Made by a program: the position numbers and the translations under genes. The notes beneath the pieces were generated by a model. It ran no database searches. It was not told the DNA's origin and saw only the letters and a program-made list of their open reading frames with translations. From Charina bottae (taxonomy: Eukaryota > Chordata > Lepidosauria > Squamata > Charinaidae): 64,000 nt of DNA. Positions 41,399 to 52,768 of this stretch are shown piece after piece. The DNA lies in contig JALMGJ010000005.1 in the NCBI GenBank assembly GCA_023362775.1, forward strand, positions 69,360,963 to 69,424,962. The letters are read 5' to 3'. Positions within the stretch are counted from its first letter, which is position 1; every line of letters starts with the position of its first letter.

Positions 41399-44300
41399 TG
41401 AAAGTGGATGGCTGCGGAGGCTTTGACCTCAGCAGCCACAGAAGGGATGTCTACGGTGGCCGGTGGAGGCCAATTAAAACTGGCACAAAGAACTGGCAGA
41501 GTGACCCCACAAAGACTTAAGAACTTGGGCGGCCTCGAGAGCTGTGGAGCCGGGGCCTGTGGAGGCTGGTGGAGGCCTGTGGAAGCCTATAGAGACCAGC
41601 GGAGGCCGGCTGGAATTGGAACCGGTGGTGGACTTGAAATCTGGCCCTGGAACTGGGGTGTCCCCGGGAAAGGACAGAATTGTTTAATTTTTTTATTTTT
41701 TCTGGACTCCACTATTGAAGCCAATTAAGATCGTTCAATAGTTGTTGCTTGCTGGTCACTGAAGGACAACCACCCTCCGTTGTCAGGGCGGCAGAAATTG
41801 CGGGGTCTCTCGTGTGAGTGTGGTTCCCCCCCAAGAGTGAGAGGCATGGGTGGGGGTCCAGGACTGTATGTGTTTGAGAGAGTACCTATCCCTGAGTGAG
41901 AGACAGGGTAGGTAGGAGTGATTGTTTGCCCCTTTGTGGCTAGTGAGAGAGGCCACAGGGGGCATAGTGAGTGATTGGATGGTGAATGGAAGGGGTGGTT
42001 GGGGCTTACCAGCGCCGAGAGCTTCGGCTGGTTGCGCTGGTGGCCTACGACTGCCCAGGAGGATTGAGAGCGAAAGGATGGATGTATGGAAGAGACCCCT
42101 GCCTAGATCCAGGTTTTCGAGGGATTCGGGAGTGGAGGCGACCGGATCAGGAAACTCTGGGGACTATAATGTGGGCAATCCGATCGAGGTGGTGACGGGC
42201 AGGAGATATTGTGATGGGAACCGGAGGACGGGCCATCTTCGGGGAAGGCGCCCCCAGTGTTTGGTACCGGTGGCACGTTCCGGTCCTCCAAGTTCAACCC
42301 TAGGTTCTGGACAGCAGATCCTTGAGGGCCCCGGTTTTCAACTGCTGCTACTCAACGCCAGGTCAGTAAACAATAAAGCTCCTCTCATAAGTGAATTAAT
42401 CACAGAGAGAGGGGCTGACCTGGCGTGTATTACTGAAACCTGGCTGGGCCCAGAGGGAGGGGTAGCCCTCTCGGAGATGTGCCCAGCCGGATTTCAGGTG
42501 TGGCACCAGCCAAGAGACCGGGGTAGGGGAGGAGGGGTGGCAGTTATCATCAGAGTCTCTGGTGGTTTTCAGGGGCCTTGCTCCACAAGTATCCGGATGC
42601 GAGACCCTGTTTTTCAAGTTGGGTGCCCAAGAACAGTTGGGAGTGTTGCTATTGTACCAGCCTCCCTGCTGCGTAGCAACCTCCCTGCCTGAGCTACTGG
42701 AGGCCGTCTTGGGGTTGGCGGTGGAGTTCCCCAGGCTTATGGTCCTGGGGGATTTTAACTTGCCGTCCCTGGGGCGTGCCTCGGAAGCGGCTCGGGAGTT
42801 CATGGCTACCATGGCAGCCATGGGCCTGTCCCAGATTATTCGGGACCCGACTCGAGACAGTGGACTCACTCCGGATTTGGTTTTCTTGTCAGAGCAATGG
42901 CAAAGTGACCTGAGGGGAGAGTTAGAACTATCCCCGTTGTCATGGTCAGATCATCTCCTGATATCCCTAGGATTCTCTTATGCCGCCCCACTCCGCAGGG
43001 AGGCAGGACCTATTTGATTGGTCCGCCCCCGGCGACTTATGGACCCATTGAGGTTTCAGAGGGAGCTGGGGGTAATACCCGAGGATCTGCTGCACGGTCC
43101 AGCGGAGGCACTGGCCGCAACCTGGAATAAGGAGGCAGCCGGTGCCTTGGACAGGATCGCGCCGATGCGACCTCTCCAGCCCCATTCTGCCCGTCACTCC
43201 CCGTGGTTTACGGAGGAGTTGAGGGTCTTGAAGAGGGTGAAGAGACGTCTAGAGCACCGCTGGAGAAAGACGAAGATGGAATTCGACCGAACACAATCTA
43301 GAGCCGCTATTAAGGCCTACCTTGTGGCGGTAAGAGCGGCGAAACGTGAATATTTCTCCGCTCTTATTGCGTCCGCAGAATGCCGTCTGACGGCCCTGTT
43401 CAAGATTACTTGATCTCTCTTAGGTAGGGTGGTATTGACCACCCACCTGCAGGGCCGTGCGGAGGTATTTTCTGAGCATCTGCAGGATAAAATCGCTCGG
43501 ATTCGGTCTAAGTTGGACTCCATGCATGGAATGCAATCTGGGGAGATGCCAGGAGACTGGTCTTACCCTGTTATCTGGGAACGATTTGATCCTGTGGGAC
43601 CTAAGGAAGTGGACAGGATCCTTCGAATTGTTAATTCCACATGTTATTTAGATCCCTGCCCTTCCTGGCTGGTAAAATCGGCCAGGGAGGTGACAGGTGG
43701 ATGGGTCCAGGCTATGATTAATACATCCTTGCTGCAGGGAGTGGTTCCAACTGCCTTCAAGGAGGCATTGGTGCACCCCCTCCTCAAGAAGCCATCCCTG
43801 GACCCTACCATCCTGGACAACTTTCGTCCTGTTTCCCACCTTCCCTTTTTGGGAAAGGTGGTTGAGAAAGTGGTGGCGTTGCAACTTCAAAGGACCCTGG
43901 ATGAAGCGGATTAGCTAGACCCTTTCCAGTCAGGTTTCAGGCCGGGTCATGGGACGGAGACTGCATTGGTCGCGCTTACGGATGATCTCTGGCGGGAGTG
44001 GGATGGAGGTAGTGCATCCATCCTGGCTCTCTTAGATCTCTCAGCGGCTTTCGATACCATCGACCATGGTATCCTTTTAGGGCGGCTTAGGGAGTTGGGG
44101 GTGGGCGGCGTAGTTTTACGCTGGTTCACCTCCTTCCTCCGGGGCCGCTCCCAGTCAGTGGTGATAGGGGAGGAGAGATCCAGCCCGCGACCGCTCCTGT
44201 GTGGGGTGCCGCAGGGTTCGGTTCTCTCTCCTCTCCTATTCAACATCTACATGAAACCGCTGGGCGAGGTCATCCGTCACCATGGGATGAGGTATCATCA

Positions 44301-45276
44301 GTATGCGGATGATATTCAATTATATATCTCCATCCCTGGTGAGGTAAGTGATGCAGTGTCCACCCTGTCCCAGTGCCTGGGGGCTGTGAGGGCCTGGATG
44401 GTTCCGTTCGGAACCGGTGTGTAATCTGGGGGTCCTTCTAGACTCACGACTCCTGCTCGAAGAGCAGGTGGCAGTCGTGGCTAGGAGGGCTTTTGCACAA
44501 CTTCGGTTAGTGCACCAGTTACGCCCATTCCTGGATCGCGACGCCCTCTGTACAGTCACTCATGCTCTCGTCATCTCCCACGTATATTATTGCAATGCGC
44601 TCTACATGGGGCTACCTTTGAAGACTATCCGGAAGCTACAGCTGGTGCAGAATGCAGCCGCGCGGGCAGTTTTGGGTGCATCAAGATCTGCACATGTAAC
44701 ACCGTTGCTCTGCGAGCTGCATTGGGTGCCGGTTTGCTTCCGGGTACAATTCAAGGTGTTGGTTATCACCTTTAAAGCCCTACATGGCATGGGGCCTGAA
44801 TACCTGAGGGACCGTCTTATCCCCATTTTATTCAACCCGCCCCACCCGGTCATTCAGAGAGGGCCTGCTACGAACCCCATCAATTAGAGAATGCCATCTG
44901 ATGGGGTCTAGGAGGCGGGCCTTCTCTGTGGTAGCGCCCACTCTATGGAACATCTTGCCCCCAGAGTTGAGACAGATCTCCTCCCTCCCAACCTTTAGGA
45001 AAGAGCTGAAGACCTGGTTCTGCTGCCTGGCATGGGAAGGAGGAAGGGATAGTTCCTCATGGGGTTGGCTAATCCCCTAATTCTATCATCTCCTTCTGTT
45101 ATTAATACCATCTCCATCTGGATTTTATAACTATTTATTATATTATTGATGTTTTTATATTTTGTATTTTATTTTAATCTATTTTATTGTGAACCGCCCA
45201 GAGTTCCCCGTTGGGGGAGATGGGCGGTCATATAAAACAAACAAACAAACAAACAAACAAACAAATAAATAAATGT
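41399..45276 (+). mobile_element. Nearly full-length CR1/L2-clade LINE
   Basis: This is the longest element: a GC-rich 5' part (41399-42320), an ORF2-like region (about 42320-45060), a 3' UTR with GAACCGCCCAGAGTTCCCCG and ATGGGCGGTCATATAAAAC, and an (AAAC)n(AAAT)n tail at 45234-45276. CR1/L2 elements copy by target-primed reverse transcription. Several stops and frame changes make this copy inactive. Just after the tail an older LINE end (GATGGGCAGCAAAGAAATTT, then AAATAAATAAAT at 45319-45340) suggests insertion next to or into an earlier LINE. No target duplication was found. Confidence 0.88.
42320..45010 (+). pseudogene. LINE ORF2: endonuclease and reverse transcriptase, broken
   Basis: In order: FQLLLLNARSVNNKAPLISE, DLACITETWLG (endonuclease catalytic E) and RGRGGGVAVI in the first frame. 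After a frame change near 42610 come VLGDFNLPS and WSDHLLIS (endonuclease D..N and S-D-H). Two in-frame stops follow at 43015 and 43411. Reverse transcriptase then reads LVHPLLKKPSLDPTILDNFR, PVSHLPFLGKVVEKV, a stop at 43912, LLDLSAAFDTIDHGIL, GVPQGSVLSPLLFNIYM and the catalytic YADD at 44302-44313. Near 44400 a deletion joins AVRAWM directly to NLGVLLDSRL, losing roughly 80 residues of the thumb region. The rest (RKLQLVQNAAARAVLG, LLCELHWVPVCFR) follows in another frame. It nicks DNA and copies its own RNA when intact. Confidence 0.88.
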
Positions 45277-45590
45277 TGTATGTCAACTACACAAGATGGG
45301 CAGCAAAGAAATTTGACAAATAAATAAATAAATAAATTATAGGAGTTCCATTCAATGTCTCTGAGGCTCATATAAAGGCTCAAAGCTTGGGGAGGACAGA
45401 GTTAGGTTATTGTGGATAAAAGTTGCTTGTCTCTGAGAGTGGACCATTTGTTCTCTTCATAGCTGTGCATTTTATTCTTAAGGGACACAAGTTTTCTGAA
45501 AGAGTGCATATTGGGTACCAGGTGTTTCACATACAGCTTTATGTTCCTCCATCATTTAGGTGCTTTCATTGTCAGGCCTCTGGCTACATG
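45277..45590. other. Short stretch with old LINE tail and no gene
   Basis: Apart from the older (AAAT)n tail at 45319-45340, nothing was recognised. Confidence 0.45.
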
Positions 45591-45599
45591 TCTCTAGTG

Positions 45600-45912
45600 C
45601 AGGGCTTTCCAAACTTTTCCCGTGGTGACACACCAACGGCGGTGCACGAGAAAACCCAGAAACGCCGCTGCTGTGACGGCGCGCAAAAACCCGGAAGCGC
45701 CGCCGTCGCTTTTGGATTTTCGCGTGCCGCAGCGGTGGCAGCAGCGGTGTCCTTGTTTGCCATGCGAAAACCTGGAAGCACTGATGGCCCACCGCCATGC
45801 ACACAGCCGTGTGTGGCGGCGCGCCATCAGCGCTTCCGAGTTTTGGCGCGACACACCTGGGCCCCGCAGGCGACACACTTTTGTGTCGCGACACAGAGTT
45901 TGGAAAGCCGTG
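45600..45912 (+). mobile_element. hAT MITE with GGAAGCGC blocks
   Basis: CTCTAGTG at 45592-45599 and 45913-45920 is a perfect 8-bp target duplication. The termini are CAGGGCTTTCCAAACTTTTC and GAGTTTGGAAAGCCGTG. The inside has repeated AAAACCCGGAAGCGCCG and GCGCTTCCGAGTTTT segments in both orientations and GTGTCGCGACAC near the 3' end. Confidence 0.93.
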
Positions 45913-45920
45913 CTCTAGTG

Positions 45921-46540
45921 TGTCAGAGTAAAGTACTCTGCAGAAAGTGTACAGTTCATATGCATGTCATCAGTGTGATGGGGCCCCTACTCCAGTTTGC
46001 TTTAACTGGATCCCAATATATGTATATTCAAAACTATGAATAGCTGATATCCAACTGCTGCCATGCAACACAGGAAACGTAGTCAGCTGCTATGGTGCCA
46101 ACCACTCTTGTTGGGTGTGTGGAAGTAGCTTTGGGGGGGGGGAGTCTGATTTCTTAAAAATATAAAAATAAAAAGCACCTGAACCTTCACAACATTTCTG
46201 GCAGATCCCAGAGCAACCCTATACTATAAACTTCTTAACAGGAAATGTAATTCCATTCAAAACTGGTTGAACACCTAAGGGTAGATAAGTAGAATTTCCA
46301 GCCAATAGAACTCCTGTGAAATCAATTTATCACTGCCTTCAGACATGGACTCAAGTCTCCCACTTACCCAGATGAAAAACGAAACAAATAAAAATAGTGT
46401 GTGTGCAAAAGCTGGTTATCAGCATACAATGGCACTTATCTAAAAACACGTTGTTCTTTAGATACAGATGCTGGGAGCCATCGGTTAGGATTCTCCTTTG
46501 TATCATCTTCTGATGTTAGTTTATTATCCAGGAACTGTAG
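45921..46540. other. Stretch without recognised genes
   Basis: No gene or element recognised between the two MITEs. Confidence 0.45.
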
Positions 46541-46548
46541 TTCTAGTA

Positions 46549-46807
46549 CAGGGCTTTTCAAAGTTTTCCCGCGGCGACACACCAACCGCCGTTCCGGAAA
46601 ACCCAGAAGTGCCGCCATTGCGGCAGCACGCAAAAATCCGGAAGCGCTGCTGCCGCTTTCAAATTTTTGTGCGCCGCTGTTGGTGTGTCGCCGCGGGAAA
46701 ACCCGGAAGCGCTGATGATGATCAGCGCTTCCGGGTTGTGTGGCGACAAACCAGACTGTGTGTGGCGACACACTTTTGTGTCGTGACACACAGTTTGGAA
46801 AGCTCTG
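46549..46807 (+). mobile_element. hAT MITE with GGAAGCGC blocks
   Basis: TTCTAGTA at 46541-46548 and 46808-46815 is a perfect 8-bp target duplication. The termini are CAGGGCTTTTCAAAG and AGTTTGGAAAGCTCTG. The 5' end GTTTTCCCGCGGCGACACAC and the later GTGTGTCGCCGCGGGAAAAC form the same hairpin as the rearranged copy at 1769-2565, so this copy shows the intact arrangement. Confidence 0.93.
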
Positions 46808-47357
46808 TTCTAGTATCATCCCTGATAATAATATCTGACAGTGACATTAAAAACCATTCAAAGCTCTTCCAAGTCTATTTCAATTTAGGCTAAATTTTTC
46901 ACCATTTAATGTTAAAGTTATTTGTTAAAGTTATTCTATGTAGGATTCAAGCGAATGGATTCCTTCACTGTGAATGCCTGTAAAATGGAATTTTCCAATT
47001 TCCTCTGCTGTAAGCAGTTTCCCATAACAAAAAGCAAGTAAACACCAGATGTGCTTTTCTCTAGTCAAAACAATGTGGTGATAACAGTCTTGTTCCATGA
47101 GAACTGTTCCCCGGGAGAAAAGCCAATATGCAACACCGCCATCTCATGGCGGTTTATAGTAAGTACAACTGTTACTACAATGTTAAGCAGAAAAATGGCC
47201 TAGCCCACATTAGCCAATCAGAATGTTGAACCATGGGTATAAGTCAACTATGAACTATAGGTACTCATCTCGCTCACTCATTTTCTATGCTTCTTTTGAC
47301 TGCCATCTACATGTACTTTGTTTCTGAACTGTAACTACGCCTGGTCTTTGCATAGAC

Positions 47358-48884
47358 CAAGGGTCGGAAATGGCGGCTCGCGAGCCAGATCTGGCTCTTT
47401 GGCCCCTTGAGTCTGGCTCCGCAGCCGAACTCACCCCCACCCCTTCCACGCAATTGGATCCCGCCCCCAAACTCCTCCCGGAAACCACCTCCGGGGCCGC
47501 CGCTCGCCGACCCTCACCTGCCCGGCGGTGCGTAGACACAGGGCCGCGACCGGCGATGGAACGCCGCCGAAAGCCCCCCCGCCCCGCCGCGCTCGACCAA
47601 TGACAGCGCGCCGCCTGCGCCCCAATGTTCGGCTCCGAACGCTGAGTATCTCCTGCCACTTCCGCTTCCCCGGAACGCCGCCGCCTTAAAGGGGCCGCAC
47701 GCTTATTCCGCGCGCCGCCTCCGGGTCACAGGTAGACGACGCCCAGTGAGGAGGTTCCGTGCGCGAAGGGCAGGAACCCTGGCACTCGGGCGCTCCGGCT
47801 GGGGTGCAGCGGGACGGGAGCTCCGCCCGCGCGCCTTCCCTGGCTGGTCCTCGCAGGCCGATCGCGTGGAAGGCGCGCGGGCGGAGCTGCCTGCCTGGCA
47901 CTCAGGCGCTCCGGCTGGGGTGCAGCGGGACGGGAGCTCCGCCCGCGCACCTTTTTATTTTATTTTATTTATTTATATTTCAATTTATATACCGCTCCAT
48001 CTCCCCACAAGGGAACTCTGGGCGGTTTACAAAACACAACAATTAAAATCCAACAATTAAAACAACCTAATAAAATACTCTAATATAGTAAAATTAAGTA
48101 TAAAAATCCAAGATGCGATTGTTTGGTATTTAGATGTTTAAAAGGGCCCTATGGCACCAGCCATCCCCAAGAGGAACTGTTCCCCCCCTCCCCCCATGCA
48201 AGGCGGCAGAACCAGGTCTTTAAGTTCTTTCTGAAGGCCGGGAGCGATGAGGCCTGCCTCACCTCCGGGGGCAGCATATTCCAAAGGGTGGGCGCCGTTA
48301 CCGAGAAGGCACGCCTCCTAGACCCCGTCAGGTGACATTCCTTTACGGACGGGATCCGCAGCATGCCCTCTCTGAATGACCGAGCTGGGCGTGGGGGCGG
48401 CTGGTGGGCTTTGCGCTTCCGCCTCGGTGCTTGCTCCGTGGCTTCCTTGGGTGCCCCCCGGATGATCAACCCGGACAGGTTGCTGCAGTGCCAGACGGCC
48501 CAGGCCCCCGCGCACCCTTGGCAAAAACGTGCTCCAGAAGTTTTCACGGGAAGGGCCCGATTTGGGGAAGAAGGCGCTGCTGGAGCGTTGCTTTCCATAC
48601 CCGACTCGCCAGCAGCAGCAGCAGCAGCAGCAGTTGGAAAGCCCGTTCTCCCCCGACCCTCCCAAAATCAAGATTCGGCTTCCCACCCGTCTCAATAAGC
48701 CACGTGATTGGCCCCCGCCCGCAAACCCCGCCCCCTTCCACGTGATTGGCCCCCACCTGCAAACCCCGCCCCCTTCCATGCGATTGGCCCCCGCCCACAA
48801 GCCCCGCCCCTGGCTGTCGAGCATTTCAAAATGTGCACGAGCATGTCAAAATGGCTCCCGGCATAAAAAGTTTGCCGACCCCTG
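47358..48884 (-). mobile_element. 1.5-kb hAT element, reverse-orientation relative of 7430-10889
   Basis: Starts CAAGGGTCGGAAATGGCGGC and ends TTTGCCGACCCCTG. GCATAGAC at 47350-47357 and 48885-48892 is a perfect 8-bp target duplication. AGCCAGATCTGGCTCTTTGG at the left and AAATGTGCACGAGCATGTCA at the right correspond to the opposite ends of the 7430 element. It carries the CCAAT/GC-box minisatellite (about 48705-48815), a CAG run at 48611-48634, two ~100-bp GC-rich direct repeats near 47780 and 47895 (GCTCCGGCTGGGGTGCAGCG), and a nested LINE end. No transposase. Confidence 0.9.
47950..48395 (-). mobile_element. CR1/L2-clade LINE 3' end nested in the hAT, antisense
   Basis: A TTTATTTTATTTATTTATAT tail, ACCGCTCCATCTCCCCACAA and CTGGGCGGTTTACAAAACAC mark the 3' UTR. 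GCACGCCTCCTAGACCCCGT and CAGCATGCCCTCTCTGAATG are complements of the SRRRAFS and MLR-type C-terminal region. Confidence 0.85.
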
Positions 48885-49075
48885 GCATAGACCATGATTT
48901 TTCTTTCCTCACATCTGTTGATGGAACTCTGCGTATGCTTTGTTTTTTCCTTTTTGCAATAATGCACTATACATCCATTATTGCCTTATGCTATCAATAA
49001 AGATATTGTTAGCCTTAAAACACGTTGTTTGGATTTATCTGCGCCTGGAACCCCAAAAGCCAGCAACACCCCACA

Positions 49076-50888
49076 TTTAACACCTAAAGAAAAGATATCT
49101 GACAATTCTACCTGATGTTTGCTTGAAACAGCATAGAATAAGGGCCTTATGCTGTATCAAAAAAACCCAGGGAATCATGTTTATATACACATTAAAACCA
49201 GAATCTAGGAAAACAGTCTTAAATATGCTCAGACAGCCCTGCACAATACTGGACAGCCTTGCCTTACCTGTAAATGCAATTTAGCAATGTATAAAGCAGG
49301 AAACTCACATTGTGGTTTTGCATGTGGCATCTCTGTAAATTTGCTCAGCAACTCTAATTAGAATGCCAGATTGAGAAGGGGGAAGATGGGTTGAGTCCCC
49401 CATTTATTCCATTTACTAGCATCACCTTGCCTCTGAATTGGCAATAGAACAAAAAGGGCTCAAAATGTTCTAAGTCTTTACCGATCCAACCTAACCCAGC
49501 ATTGAAGGGGTTTTAAAACATGTTAAAGTGTTTAATCTTGAATTCTAATAGGTGTCCTGTTTTTTGCATTTATTTAAAGGACGTATTTTAACTAGTATCA
49601 CCTGAATTGTATCCTTAGTCAGCTTGTAATAAATTTAGGAATGTTATCATATTGTTAGGCGACCAAATATTCTTTCAAGCCTTTAATGTTTGCTTTGGAT
49701 ACACAAAGCAAAGTGTTTCAAAAGCTGCTGTTAACATTACTTTCCTTCAGAGATCAAAGTTAGAAGAAAATAGAAAAACATAAGAGCTTCCTGTGATTGC
49801 ATTTTAATACTTGTATACATTATTCATAGAACTGCATAGATATTCTAAGAAATGCTGTTATTTCACAATGCTGTGATATTGCATATTAGTAAATTAAATT
49901 TATATTTTACAGGTACAGAGGCTGCTGATTGCCACAGAACTTTGCTTTTACTTCATTAAGAACAGTTAAGGCATATAAAGTCATGAAGTATATGTGAATT
50001 TTCCTTCCTTCCTTCCTTCCTTCCTTCCTTCCTTCCTTCCTTCCTTCCTTCCTTCCTTCCTTCCTTCCTCTTCCAGCTTTCTCTCTTCCCAAAGCTAAGG
50101 CTGACAAATCTTCCATTGCCAAACTACCATCCTTTTTGGACTTTAGCTTGCCCTGAGATTCATTAAGCATTTACATATAAGGCACTATTGAATTCTGTGA
50201 ATCCAATTCTATCCCCAGTTCCAGCTCTTTATGTGTGGTGGGAGATTCTTAACTTTGACGCTGCTCCCAGTAAGCCAGTGCAGTCTGATATCTTTTTCAT
50301 TTACTTACATAGACAGCACATAGTTCCAAATTTCATTATTCATCAGCATAAAAAAAGATAACAAGTGGCAAGAATATTATTGGAACATTCCGATTCAGAA
50401 ATTATAATCTACTAATGGCTAATCTCTAGCTCTCGTGGGCACCTGGACAGGATAGGGCAAGATTTGCTTTCCAAAATACCTGAAATCCAGGTTTTTCTTT
50501 AACTGAAAGTCTTTTTTTTCCTCTTGCACAACTCAAGATGCAAGACAAATTGTGCAGTTTTATTTCTGACCAATCACATTACTCTTCTTCAGCAACATCC
50601 CGAATATGTGCTTCCAACATTATTTTCAGATTGAACAGGATTTCTGCCTTTGGGCAACCATTTTTCTAGTTCACATAATATATTAAATTAAAAACCAACT
50701 GCATTCTCAGAACATGTTCATCCACAAAAACTAACCAAGGTTAAAACAAACCTATCTATGTATTAAGCTTAAAAATAATCAAGCTAATTTATTTAGTTAT
50801 AGCATGTATTATTTATATATATAATCTTGTCTTGTGGAGTCTTGTGGAGTCAATGCTATGCATGCTATATATATATAGCATGTATAGC

Positions 50889-50921
<33 letters not shown>

Positions 50922-51115
50922 AGCATGTATAGCATTGACTCCACAAGACTCCCTCTGGTTTACAAATCTGAATACAAAAATATATAAAATATTTAAAACT
51001 AATAAACATATTAGAAACCATAAGCTCTAGTGTCTGCATTAAAGTGATCAAAAATTTTTTTTAATAACAATTTATTGGAAATTAATTAAAAGCCAGAGTC
51101 GTCAGGTCTACCTGA
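49076..51115. other. AT-rich stretch without recognised genes; (TTCC)n at 50003-50069
   Basis: A TTCC array of about 16 units lies at 50003-50069. A 29-bp inverted repeat at 50839-50949 is listed separately. No exon or other element recognised. Confidence 0.5.
50839..50949. repeat. 29-bp inverted repeat around a (GTCT)n(ATCT)n array
   Basis: GTCTTGTGGAGTCAATGCTA at 50839 pairs with its complement ending at 50949 over 29 bases with one mismatch. The loop holds CTATATATATATAGC, GTCT repeats and ATCT repeats. The left side has an extra CTTGTGGAGT unit at 50831. Confidence 0.88.
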
Positions 51116-51127
51116 AGGAGTGCTCCT

Positions 51128-51485
51128 ATAAGTTTTTATTTATTTAATTAATTTTTATCCCCACCTTTATTATTTTTATAAATAACTCAAGGCGGTGAAC
51201 ATACCTAATACTCCTTCCTCCTCCTATTTTCCCCACAACAGCAACCCTGTGAGGTGAGTTGGGCTCAGAGTGTGTGACTGGCCCAAGGTCACCCAGCCGG
51301 CTTTCATGCCTAAGGCGGGACTAGAACTCTCAGTCTCCTGGTTTGCCATTGGCTCCTTCCTAGAGCTGAGAGACAGGGACTGGCCCAAGGTCACCCAGCC
51401 AGCTTTCATGCCTAAGGCAGGACTAGAACTCACAGACTCCTGGTTTCCAGCCCATTGCCTTAACCACTAGACCAAACTGGCTCTC
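51128..51485 (-). mobile_element. Composite of two tRNA SINEs, antisense
   Basis: The left part (51128-51335) is the antisense L2-tailed SINE: ATTTTTATAAATAACTCAAG, CTGTGAGGTGAGTTGGGC and GGCTTTCATGCCTAAGGCGG. It breaks off at the B-box region and is followed directly by GCCATTGGCTCCTTCCTAGA and a second head, GGCTTTCATGCCTAAGGCAG to TAACCACTAGACCAAACTGG, of the type-A SINE. A repeated phrase, CTGGCCCAAGGTCACCCAGC, occurs twice. Either one SINE inserted into another or recombination fused them. Confidence 0.75.
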
Positions 51486-51499
51486 CTACACACTACGTT

Positions 51500-51790
51500 C
51501 CTACACACTAAGCCAGAGAGTCAAAAACCTAGGTCAAAAGCAGCACTTTGAGTTGTATTTGGAAGTCTTCAAGAAGCCAGTGTGTTGCCCACAAAACAGG
51601 TCTTCTACTGAACTAGTGGTTCCCTCCTGCCTGCAGGTAGACTGCCACATTCTGCACAACTGCAGCTTCCAGATGGACTTCAAAAGAAGACACATGGACA
51701 CATTACAGTAGTTGATTCTACAGGTGATAATGGTGTGGGAAACCAACCTTAGCATGGTTTATGAATGCAGCAACTAGGTCTTTAACTGAC
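51500..51790 (-). mobile_element. CR1/L2-clade LINE fragment, antisense, decayed
   Basis: The minus strand reads INYCNVSMCLLLKSIWKLQL, matching the Y-C-N..YMGLPLKTIRKLQL region of the LINE at 41399. No 3' tail is visible. Confidence 0.6.
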
Positions 51791-52344
51791 TTGTGTAGCT
51801 GCATTATTGTGTGAATATATATTTCCCCACTCTTCCTTCCCTCTTTGTGTGTATGTGCATGTACTGTATGTATGTATGTGTATACCTCTTCCTCCCTCCC
51901 TTCTCTGTGCATCATTTTCATGGTCTGTCTCTTACACTCTAGAGCAAATCACTACATGAACATCTGAACAATTTTTTAGAAAAATGTAAGATGTATAAAG
52001 TATATTTACATATTGGGATAGGATTCTAATTCAAGAAGCAAGTAATTTTAAATAGGCCAGTCTGCACAGCTGATATGAGGCTAACATGAACAATCAATTT
52101 GCAATAAACTGATGTAATATAAATGCAAACCAAGAATTAGAAATATCTGTAAAGCAATAGCTATACCCAGAATGCCTATTAAAAAATAAAATATATCAGC
52201 AAAGTTTAAATTCACAATCTTTCTAATTTGGTCTTTGCTCCCCCAAAAGTGATTTCCTTCTCCACTCCAAGTTTGTAATCATGAATTAAAGTCTTGCCTC
52301 TCTCATAATCTCACAAGCATAATCTAGTCATACTATATGACTAT

Positions 52345-52430
52345 ATAACCACCCAGAGTCCCCTCCGGAAATGGGGGGAGATGGGCGGTGATATAAGTTA
52401 GAAATATAAAATATAAATAAATATGTCTCA
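52345..52430 (+). mobile_element. LINE 3' tail fragment
   Basis: TAACCACCCAGAGTCCCCTC, GGGGAGATGGGCGGTGATAT and an AAATATAAATAAATA tail: the last 85 bases of a CR1/L2-type LINE. Confidence 0.8.
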
Positions 52431-52768
52431 GCCTCAGTTTTTTCTTCTTTCATATGGGGACATTCCAATATTCATACATTTCTCAGTGACCTGTTGAAGA
52501 ACAAAAATATGGTCTACACAACTACACCCAGCATAAGGTTATACTGTACTTTCCCATTTTTTAAAGCACATTTAGCAAACTAACGTCCCTGTAATTTTTT
52601 CAGTCACTCTTGCTACCTTTCCCTTTTTATAGGGGAACAATAACGGAGTTCTTCCAATCCTCAGATACAGATAAGGTTTCACACCCAGGTTTAACACGTT
52701 ACAGATACACAAACCACACCCACGTTCAACATTCCTTTAATTATATCATCTATGCCTATAACCTTATA

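Larger units (their letters stand above)
47074..49075 (+). mobile_element. Probable solo LTR of an endogenous retrovirus, interrupted by a hAT
   Basis: Removing the hAT at 47358-48884 leaves about 470 bp that start TGTGGTGATAACAG and end GCAACACCCCACA (TG...CA ends). They contain GGGTATAAGTC as a possible TATA region at about 47236, TCAATAAAGATATTG as a polyadenylation signal at about 48992, and a typical post-signal region (GCGCCTGGAACCCC). No gag, pol or env is present nearby. A target duplication was not found (AACAA and TTTAA), so the exact borders are uncertain. Confidence 0.6.

Noticed and set aside
45423..46043. 206-codon plus-strand open frame
   Set aside because: Its middle is a MITE and its ends unique DNA, and the frame shows no protein family features.
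47370..48000. CpG island as promoter of a host gene
   Set aside because: The GC-rich segment is fully inside a hAT element with exact target duplications and no exon follows.
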